In this document: piece after piece, positions 1-5,739 of the stretch
Position numbering within the stretch: position 1 is the first letter of the stretch
How the letters are laid out: each line of letters starts with the position of its first letter
Source of the DNA: CAZECR01 sp964510495
GTDB taxonomy: Bacteria > Patescibacteriota > Patescibacteriia > Magasanikbacterales > GWA2-37-8
Direction: 5' to 3'
Assembly: GCA_964510495.1 (NCBI GenBank)
Contig: CAZECR010000037.1
Location: 1 to 9,387 of the forward strand
DNA length: 9,387 bases
The notes under the pieces: model-generated
What the model was told of the DNA's origin: nothing
The model's database searches: none
Seen by the model: the letters and a program-made list of their open reading frames with translations, nothing else
Translations under genes and position numbers: made by a program

Positions 1-2
1 AC

Positions 3-545
3 ACCGTGGTGGCCGGTAACCCGCGCTCCGCCCACGAGGCCCTCAGCCGAGTGCCCCAGCACAAGCGCCCCACGATCTCGCGCGACTACATCGAGTTCCT
101 GAGCGCCCACTACGGCCCCGTCTGGACCGCCGTGTTCGCCTGCTTCAACAACGCCGATTCGAGGGAGGCGACGCCGATCGTGATCGAGTACGACCCCATC
201 GATCCGACGAAGCTCTTCGTGCCCGGCCTCGACAACGGCGGCGAGGACTCCCCCGTCCACGACGGACTGCCGAACCTCAGCGCGCGGGTCCTGCGCGACC
301 ACACGATCGGCTTCTTCGCACCCGGCATCTTCCCCGCGGCGATGCTCGAGCGCGGCACGGTGCAGTACACCGGCGAGCAGCTGCCCGAGCGCCTCCGGAA
401 CGTCCTGCCCCAGAACGTCGTCGGCGTCGTCCTCAAGCACACCTCGACGAGGAACGGCGACTTCTACCTGCCGATCGATCGACCCTTCCAGACCTTCGAG
501 CCGAAGCGCGCGCTCGAGATCTACACCCCGGGCACGCCCTACTAG
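3..545 (+). CDS. 3' part of an unrecognised protein in a GC-rich block
   Basis: The reading frame is open to the left edge, so this is probably a 5'-truncated gene. Two in-frame GTG codons at 6 and 9 are possible starts, but no ribosome binding site can be seen before them. It ends in TAG at 543-545. The frame is convincing as coding: 48 of the first 50 codons from position 6 end in G or C. The product is about 179 residues, mostly soluble, with no clear membrane segment or signal peptide. I do not recognise the family. Visible stretches include YIEFLSAHYGPVWTAVFACF near residues 28-47, VVGVVLKHTSTRNGDFYLPI near 138-157, and a Pro-rich end. Codon use is completely unlike that of every other gene here. 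It may come from another genome through transfer or misassembly. Confidence 0.65.
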   Translation, partial: TVVAGNPRSAHEALSRVPQHKRPTISRDYIEFLSAHYGPVWTAVFACFNNADSREATPIVIEYDPIDPTKLFVPGLDNGGEDSPVHDGLPNLSARVLRDHTIGFFAPGIFPAAMLERGTVQYTGEQLPERLRNVLPQNVVGVVLKHTSTRNGDFYLPIDRPFQTFEPKRALEIYTPGTPY

Positions 546-547
546 TC

Positions 548-595
548 GCCAGGACGTTCCTGGCCGCCGACCTTTTGCGCAAGCAGAGGGTCGGC
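548..595. repeat. Two tandem GC-rich hairpins after the GC-rich gene
   Basis: Right after the TAG at 545 there are two inverted repeats. The first pairs GCCAGGA (548-554) with TCCTGGC (558-564) around a 3-nt loop. The second pairs GCCGACC (566-572) with GGTCGGC (589-595), with a further palindromic TTGCGCAA inside its loop. They could be the 3' end structure of the GC-rich transcript, but neither is followed by its own T-run; the next T-rich sequence belongs to the AT-rich repeat starting at 601. Confidence 0.5.
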
Positions 596-600
596 ACATC

Positions 601-637
601 ATTTAAAAAGACTTTCCTTAGGAAAGTCTTTTTAAAT
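601..637. terminator. Strong bidirectional terminator ending the mreB operon
   Basis: A perfect inverted repeat with 18-base arms (601-618 and 620-637) surrounds a single central base. As RNA this gives a stem of about 16-17 bp with a small loop. The arms contain AAAAAG / CTTTTT tracts, so either strand yields a hairpin with a U-rich 3' side. It lies 14 bases past the mreB stop codon and is the natural end of the leftward operon. It could also stop transcription arriving from the GC-rich gene. Its left edge coincides with the base-composition jump. Confidence 0.85.
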
Positions 638-650
638 ACAAGTATAAAAT

Positions 651-1658
651 TTATTTCGTTGCGAGAATACTCCGTTTGTAACTTTCCAAATTTTCAAGCG
701 CAATTCCCGTACCTTTAACAACACACAGGAGCGGCTCATCAGCAATATAGGTTGGTACACCAGTTTCACGCGCCACCAGTTCATCAATATTGCGAAGCAT
801 GGACGAACCGCCGGACATAATAATGCCTTTATCCATAACATCGGCAGAAAGTTCTGGGGGTGTCGCATGCAGCACTTCTTTGACCGCATCAATAAGGAGC
901 TCTAAATCATGTTGCAAGGCTTCTGTAGTATCATCACTCGTGACTGAAACAATCCGCGGCAAACCACTAATCATATCGCGGCCTTTAATTTCAACACTGA
1001 GAGGCTTGTCCATAATAAGCGCAGAACCGACAGCAATTTTTATTTCTTCAGCAGTATGCTCTCCGATCGCTAAGTTGTATTTGTGCCGCACGTATTCGGC
1101 AATTGCTTCATCAAATTTATTTCCGCCAATACGTACGGACCCCCAGGCGACAATACCACCAAGTGAAATAACTGCAATTTCGGCCGTGCCCCCACCAATA
1201 TCAATAATCATGTGACCACTTGCCGCACCAATAGGGATATCTGCGCCAATAGCAGCGACGATAGGCTCTTTAATAATGTACGCTGCGCGAGCTCCCGCTG
1301 CGATGGTAGCATCAATGACAGCACGACGTTCCGTAGATGTAATACCGCCCGGCACCGCCACCATAACTTCCGGACGAAATAGGCGCACTCCACCAAGCGC
1401 TTTATTAATAAAATAACGAATCATCGCTTCAGTCGTGTGATAGTTGGCAATAACACCATTCTTAAGCGGACGCTCGGCAATAATTGTGTCCGGCGTGCGC
1501 CCAATCATATCTTTGGCATCAAGCCCTACCGCCAGAACTTTACCATCAGCCTTAGAAATAGCTACGACGCTTGGCTCGTTCACCACAATCCCCTTTTTGG
1601 GGATATAAACCAAGACATTCTTAGTGCCAAGATCAATACCAATTTTCTTTATAAACAT
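651..1658 (-). CDS. mreB: Rod shape-determining actin homologue MreB
   Basis: This 335-residue protein is full length for MreB (usual range about 330-350). MreB is the membrane-associated, ATP-binding bacterial actin that guides lateral wall synthesis. Visible motifs, in order: the phosphate 1 motif IDLGT at 8-12, AVPGGIT followed by ERRAV at about 101-114, EPIVAAIGA at 131-139, the phosphate 2 motif DIGGGTAE at 153-160, the conserved IGEHTAEEIK near 198-207 followed by GSA, and the adenosine motif SGGSSML at 282-288. The ATG start is supported by AAGGA five bases upstream, the only clear Shine-Dalgarno among the genes here. It is the last gene of the leftward operon, 33 bases after the DUF4012 gene and just before the terminator. 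No mreC or mreD is adjacent, unlike the common mreBCD arrangement. Confidence 0.97.
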   Translation of the reverse strand: MFIKKIGIDLGTKNVLVYIPKKGIVVNEPSVVAISKADGKVLAVGLDAKDMIGRTPDTIIAERPLKNGVIANYHTTEAMIRYFINKALGGVRLFRPEVMVAVPGGITSTERRAVIDATIAAGARAAYIIKEPIVAAIGADIPIGAASGHMIIDIGGGTAEIAVISLGGIVAWGSVRIGGNKFDEAIAEYVRHKYNLAIGEHTAEEIKIAVGSALIMDKPLSVEIKGRDMISGLPRIVSVTSDDTTEALQHDLELLIDAVKEVLHATPPELSADVMDKGIIMSGGSSMLRNIDELVARETGVPTYIADEPLLCVVKGTGIALENLESYKRSILATK

Positions 1659-1663
1659 ATCAT

Positions 1664-1668
1664 TCCTT
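1664..1668 (-). promoter_or_regulatory. Shine-Dalgarno site of mreB (AAGGA)
   Basis: On the minus strand AAGGA lies five bases before the ATG at 1658, which fixes the mreB start. It is worth noting because none of the other genes whose starts lie in the window shows a comparable site. Confidence 0.75.
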
Positions 1669-1691
1669 AAAACATGAAAAACGTTCCGAAG

Positions 1692-3128
1692 TTAGGGTTG
1701 CAATGTTACTGTAAATGTCCGATCAACCGTTAAATCTGTGGCAATATCGTAGCGAGTATCACCGTAGTTTTTAGGCAATTCTCCCGGAGTCGCCGATTGT
1801 ACGTTTCTACCAAAATAGCCTGTCACTGTCAAACCATTATCAATCGTTCCGAGCTGCTTTTGCGCGTACAATGTATACGTTCCATTCGAGATCGACTGGG
1901 CAACAGCTCCCGGCAAGACGTACTGGAAACGAAGTTCGGCGGTAGACTTTGGCTCCACCAGAAGCGGGGCGCCAAACCACGTGCGCCCATTCTCTACACC
2001 CGTGTCGGCAGTTGAAGTTGAAGAGACGGCGCCGCGCGAAGAAACGCTGGTAACGCTGAGCAACTTACTTCCGAGTGGTACAAAAATACGAGCGTACGTT
2101 TGATAGCGACTGATACGCCAATTTATGGTACCAGTATGGTTATAGGTCATACTGGCGGTAGCCACAACTCGATTCGTCGAAGTAGCGACCAGCGTATACC
2201 CGAGTTTACGTTTCATGACGACATCAGTTTTTAGCGAAGCCAAATTCGCATCAGCCCAGAGAAGATAGTCTCCAGTAGTCTCCGCCATTCGGCCGGTGAC
2301 CCCTCTTTTATCCAGCGCCGCTTGGGTGTTTGGATCAAGTGAATACGCCATGAGCTGTTTTTCAGCGACCATTTTTTCGATTAAGGCCAAATAATCGCTC
2401 AGATGTGTAACTGCAGTTATTTTAAGTCGGTCGATTAAGATCGGCCCCAAATCACTCAGAATTTTTTTACGTTGATCAAAATCTTTTCCTTTTTCAGCAT
2501 AACCATATTCAACTTCGTATTCTAATTTTTCAGTAAAATTATTACTGTCAAAAACTTCACCGTCAACTGTAATTGGCCCTGTGAGCTTTAAAATATTCTC
2601 AACGAGCGTAGGAGTAAAACCAATAATTCCGGCAATGTCTTTGGCCGCCAGCCCTTGTTCTTTAGTATAGAGGTCAAGTGATTTTTGACTCGACAGCACA
2701 AAATCAGGTGACCAATTACTATCACGGAAATTCCAGCGCTCGACACGCAGATAGTCTTTCATTGGCTTCGGCGGAACGGACGGAAAATTCTTGGGAGCCA
2801 AATTATCGAGTATTTCCGTTCCTTCGACTTTTAAAATATGCGGCACAGCATGATCAATCGTGACCACGCCATATGCCCCAATAAAACCACCGCCCGGACG
2901 AAGCTCCGTATTGTTCAAAAAAACTAGTAAATAGGTTTGGGGAGCGCCAAAACCAAGCGCTGCTTGAATAAGCGCCGTTTCATTGTCATTGTGTGTAACA
3001 TGCGAAGCTACTTGCTCTACAACGACTTGCTTCACATAATCAGATTTTCGAGCTTGCCATAGTGCCGCTCCACTAATAATCAAAATAAGCAGGAGAACAC
3101 CAAAACCAATAAAAATCTTTTTAAGCAT
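1692..3128 (-). CDS. DUF4012 family membrane-anchored protein
   Basis: A 478-residue protein of the DUF4012 type, biochemical function unknown. An N-terminal membrane segment at about residues 5-24, preceded by KK, should anchor it with the bulk outside the cytoplasm. The family signature is clear: YLLVFLNNTELRPGGGFIGA at about 66-85, FRDSNWSPDF at 134-143, and LTGPITVDGEVF at about 182-193. The C-terminal half is Ser/Thr-rich and beta-like, as expected for an exported protein. It follows the glycosyltransferase gene by 19 bases and precedes mreB by 33 bases, so a cell-envelope or surface-polymer role is likely; that is inference from context. Its ATG is preceded by TTTGGT with no Shine-Dalgarno. 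Family membership is confident, function is not. Confidence 0.9.
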   Translation of the reverse strand: MLKKIFIGFGVLLLILIISGAALWQARKSDYVKQVVVEQVASHVTHNDNETALIQAALGFGAPQTYLLVFLNNTELRPGGGFIGAYGVVTIDHAVPHILKVEGTEILDNLAPKNFPSVPPKPMKDYLRVERWNFRDSNWSPDFVLSSQKSLDLYTKEQGLAAKDIAGIIGFTPTLVENILKLTGPITVDGEVFDSNNFTEKLEYEVEYGYAEKGKDFDQRKKILSDLGPILIDRLKITAVTHLSDYLALIEKMVAEKQLMAYSLDPNTQAALDKRGVTGRMAETTGDYLLWADANLASLKTDVVMKRKLGYTLVATSTNRVVATASMTYNHTGTINWRISRYQTYARIFVPLGSKLLSVTSVSSRGAVSSTSTADTGVENGRTWFGAPLLVEPKSTAELRFQYVLPGAVAQSISNGTYTLYAQKQLGTIDNGLTVTGYFGRNVQSATPGELPKNYGDTRYDIATDLTVDRTFTVTLQP

Positions 3129-3147
3129 ACCAAAGTCTATTTTACAA

Positions 3148-4656
3148 TTAAACTAAGCGTTTTTTACTCGAGACATTAAAGCCCAAATACTTTCCAAACA
3201 TTAAATGCGTGACAGCATCAATACATGGAAGCGATGAAAATAGGACGAGTGAGACTGGTAACAGAATCCACTGGAGCAGCATGTACAAATATTTGTACGG
3301 ATGATGGTGCTTCGGACGGGCCGGCATGATCAGCATACTCATAATTGCCGACACAATCAGTCCGGCCATAGCAAGCGTCATCAGATTTTCCAAAACATGC
3401 GGCGTGTTAAAAAAGAGCGTGCTTTGACGAACCTCACCGCTTGCGAGCCAGAGCGGCAACTTGCCGAGAACGGTAATAAGAAGTGCCACAACTGCCCAGC
3501 TCCATTTACCTTCAAACTCATGAAATAACATAACCGTTTTCTTGAGTCGAGAAATTTCCGGATGATTTTTAAACTCCCACAGTAAAAAAGGAATGTTTTC
3601 TGTCCCCCAGGCCCAGCGACGCTGTTGGAAATATAAATTCTTAAGACTCTTCCAAGGACTTTCATCCCGTACCGTATCCATGGAAACAGGAATATAGAGC
3701 GGTGTAACTTCGTAATCTGCGCCGTAGTGGAGCCAGCACTGAAAAAAAATTCGTGAGTCTTCGCTCACTATATTCTTAGCGTGACCACCAACATCGACAA
3801 TCGCCTGAAAACTCATACTGTGCGACGAAAACGTAACTAAATTATCGAGTCGCGACAAACTAAAGAGCATCCAGAAACTCGTGCCAAGCGCCATGATACG
3901 CAGAATAGCTGGCGAGTCCCACATATTATTGTTGTAGAGCGTGACTGGCTGAAACGAACTGTGCGTTGGCCGCGGGTGACGACAGTACATGTACGTCAAA
4001 TGCGCAAAATATTCAGGATGCACAATTGTATCCACGTCAAAAACTGACGCAATAATATTGGCATAGTTCCATCCTTTTTTATCAGCAAATACTTGAAATT
4101 GTTTTTCAGCGTAATGAATGTTTGATCCCTTACCCGGGATCTCCCCAACCAACCCGTCTGGATGCGTGTAAAAAATGAGGTTCGCAAATACATTCTTATA
4201 CGCTCCAGCTATTTTTTCTTGAAGCTGTGTCCAATGTGCTTGCTGCCGAGCTTCACCTGAAATGACCACGTGCAGCTGCTTATCTGGAAAATGCGAATTA
4301 GCCAAAGCTTGCAGGGTTTCTTTCACCACTGCCCACTCCTCGTTATATACTGGCAAAAAAACAACATTGATTTTTTCTTGCCAGGCTGGGAATTCCTGGC
4401 CCAACTTCTGTAGCCAGTCGATTTTGGTCGCCCGACGAAAACGAAGCCACGAAAGAATAAGATAAAAAGAAAAGTACAGAACGCGCAATACCCAATACAC
4501 ATCAAAAATAAGAATTGCGTAGATCATCCAGAGCGGTTTAAAAAGCGCCAAAAAAACACTCACAAATAGCGTGAGCCAAATTACCGCTCCTGGTAAAATT
4601 TCGTAAAAACGATAGCGTTGGTACGCAGACAACATAACAGCTAGAGATGAGTACAA
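3148..4656 (-). CDS. Multi-pass GT2 family glycosyltransferase
   Basis: A membrane-embedded family 2 glycosyltransferase of about 502 residues. Hydrophobic segments lie near residues 23-40 and 42-69, and again near 386-405, 420-445 and 456-475. Between them is a cytosolic catalytic domain that begins with VVFLPVYNEE at 98-107. The metal/nucleotide-sugar motif is DVD at 207-209, the likely catalytic acid is in SED at 298-300, and a QxxRW-type motif, QQRRW, is at 344-348. This D, DxD, D, QxxRW arrangement is typical of processive, cellulose/hyaluronan synthase-like enzymes. Donor and product cannot be told from sequence. The longest frame starts at TTG (4656); an in-frame ATG at 4635 (residue 8) is an alternative and neither has a Shine-Dalgarno. 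It starts 11 bases after the TsaB-like gene, inside the envelope operon. Confidence 0.9.
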   Translation of the reverse strand: MYSSLAVMLSAYQRYRFYEILPGAVIWLTLFVSVFLALFKPLWMIYAILIFDVYWVLRVLYFSFYLILSWLRFRRATKIDWLQKLGQEFPAWQEKINVVFLPVYNEEWAVVKETLQALANSHFPDKQLHVVISGEARQQAHWTQLQEKIAGAYKNVFANLIFYTHPDGLVGEIPGKGSNIHYAEKQFQVFADKKGWNYANIIASVFDVDTIVHPEYFAHLTYMYCRHPRPTHSSFQPVTLYNNNMWDSPAILRIMALGTSFWMLFSLSRLDNLVTFSSHSMSFQAIVDVGGHAKNIVSEDSRIFFQCWLHYGADYEVTPLYIPVSMDTVRDESPWKSLKNLYFQQRRWAWGTENIPFLLWEFKNHPEISRLKKTVMLFHEFEGKWSWAVVALLITVLGKLPLWLASGEVRQSTLFFNTPHVLENLMTLAMAGLIVSAIMSMLIMPARPKHHHPYKYLYMLLQWILLPVSLVLFSSLPCIDAVTHLMFGKYLGFNVSSKKRLV

Positions 4657-4667
4657 AATGTATTCGT

Positions 4668-5060
4668 TTACCCGATATAGGGTTCTTTAGTACCGACATT
4701 AGGCGGAGCGCTATACTCTGCCACGATGTACTGCGGTTTCGTTACAGATCGAAGTGCTTCCCCGACTGCATCGACCGCCAGCTCTTTGGTAGTAAGCGCC
4801 GGTATACTAAGGCTAAAGACGAGCATGTTAACTGTTGTAATTGCAATGCGGTCAGCGGTGAAACTCCCCTTCCCGACACGAACAATAATTCCTTTAAGCG
4901 TCTGCAAGCTTTCGCCTTGCTCAGCAAGAAAGTGAAGCAGGGCCGCAAGCAGACTGGCAAACTCCGTACGCGGAAAACGTGCCTCTTCCCAGGCACGAGT
5001 ATCACGAGAACTATAGAAATGATAGGCTTCGCGTTCAGCCGGATCAATAAATACGTACAT
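4668..5060 (-). CDS. Short, degenerate TsaB/YeaZ-like protein
   Basis: A 130-residue protein resembling a shrunken TsaB, the ASKHA-fold partner of TsaD in N6-threonylcarbamoyladenosine (t6A) tRNA modification. The best anchor is IIVRVGKGSFTADRIAITT at about 58-76. It aligns by eye with the TsaB motif ...GPGSFTGLRIG..., but has K for P and A for the second G. The preceding helix-like region FASLLAALLHFLAEQGESL at 34-52 fits the segment before that motif in TsaB. The end, AEYSAPPNVG at about 114-123, recalls the PxYLRPP tail of TsaB. Usual TsaB is over 200 residues, so a large internal part is absent and the usual N-terminal DTS-type strand is replaced by MYVFIDPAER. It starts 3 bases after the upstream stop codon, suggesting translational coupling. 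A true t6A role is uncertain; it may be a repurposed fold. Confidence 0.65.
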   Translation of the reverse strand: MYVFIDPAEREAYHFYSSRDTRAWEEARFPRTEFASLLAALLHFLAEQGESLQTLKGIIVRVGKGSFTADRIAITTVNMLVFSLSIPALTTKELAVDAVGEALRSVTKPQYIVAEYSAPPNVGTKEPYIG

Positions 5061-5063
5061 AGA

Positions 5064-5663
5064 CTAATTAAGCTGGTAACTGTCGACTATCATGACATGC
5101 TTGCTCTCAAAAAGCGCATAGAGAAAAACATCACCAATTTCACGACGCTCACTAAATTCCTTTTCTTCCATTAATGTATAGCGAATTGGTTGTCCTAATT
5201 TCTTTTCAAAATCTTTGATCACTTTGGCTAAAGGGCCGATTTTAAACTCCCCCACCAGAAGAATATCTGTCCCAGTACGCGTCTCGTTGGTAAATAAACC
5301 AGTGAGTAAAAAAAGTTTTAAAGTACCAGCTCGCTTTTTAATTTCTTCAATAAACACCTGTTCTTCCAATAGCTGCCCTTTACTGAGGAGCGCTTTTAAT
5401 TCCGGATACAGAATAAAGCTGGTTTGAAGCTGGTAAAATTTAGAGCGTTCCGTACTCGTTTCTTCGGCGTGTTCAGCCTGGCCCGCATCTACCTGGGCGA
5501 TCACCCCAATATGCTCGAGGTTAGCAATTTCGCGACGGACAGCGTTAAGCTGTACTTCAGCGAGCCGAGACAATTCACGCAAATAGAAAGCTTTTTGGGG
5601 AGAGCGGAAAAAAATCTGTAACAACTTCAACCGCGTCTTTGAACCAAAAAAGTGTTCAAGCAT
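5064..5663 (-). CDS. Winged-HTH regulator with a degenerate nucleotidyltransferase domain
   Basis: A 199-residue protein and the first gene of the leftward operon. Residues 1-58 form a winged helix-turn-helix: FGSKTRLKLLQIFF at 6-19, FYLRELSRLAEVQLNAVRRE at 26-45, then NLEHIGVI at 48-55. This pattern is common in ArsR/MarR-like regulators. Residues from about 115 look like a minimal nucleotidyltransferase fold: LFLLTGLFTNETRTGTDILL at 117-136, followed by VGEF. The family's GS...D-x-D signature is damaged, since the second Asp is Leu (TDILLVG), so catalysis is unlikely. It probably binds DNA and may sense a nucleotide or partner. Its position beside the shared divergent promoter suggests autoregulation, but no operator has been identified. 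No Shine-Dalgarno precedes the ATG. Confidence 0.8.
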   Translation of the reverse strand: MLEHFFGSKTRLKLLQIFFRSPQKAFYLRELSRLAEVQLNAVRREIANLEHIGVIAQVDAGQAEHAEETSTERSKFYQLQTSFILYPELKALLSKGQLLEEQVFIEEIKKRAGTLKLFLLTGLFTNETRTGTDILLVGEFKIGPLAKVIKDFEKKLGQPIRYTLMEEKEFSERREIGDVFLYALFESKHVMIVDSYQLN

Positions 5664-5685
5664 AGAATAAAGAGAGAAAAATGGC

Positions 5686-5714
5686 TAGACGTGCGGTACT
5701 GGTTATAGTATACT
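5686..5714 (+). promoter_or_regulatory. Rightward sigma-70-type promoter for the 773-aa gene
   Basis: TAGACG (5686-5691, 4 of 6 to TTGACA) is followed after 17 bases by TATACT (5709-5714). The expected start is near 5720, giving a leader of about 20 bases before the ATG at 5740 with no Shine-Dalgarno. The -10 overlaps that of the leftward promoter. Confidence 0.65.
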
Positions 5715-5735
5715 TTTAAGGTAACTAAAAGTCAA
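5707..5735 (-). promoter_or_regulatory. Leftward sigma-70-type promoter for the envelope operon
   Basis: On the minus strand TTGACT (5730-5735, 5 of 6 to consensus) is followed after 17 bases by TATACT (5707-5712). The expected start is an A opposite 5700, giving a leader of about 37 bases before the ATG at 5663. Its -35 lies within the leader of the rightward gene. Confidence 0.75.
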
Positions 5736-5739
5736 AGCT

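Noticed and set aside
601..637. The perfect inverted repeat as a transposon end or attachment site.
   Set aside because: No second copy, target duplication or transposase is present, and its place and U-rich arms fit a terminator at the end of mreB. A role as a chimeric junction point remains open.
790..1215. A 141-codon open frame opposite mreB.
   Set aside because: MreB motifs on the minus strand fully explain the region; the + strand product is Ser/Ile-rich shadow sequence.
4647..5174. A 175-codon open frame on the + strand across the TsaB-like gene.
   Set aside because: Its product is Cys/Lys/Arg-rich without domain features and spans the junction of two better-supported genes on the other strand.
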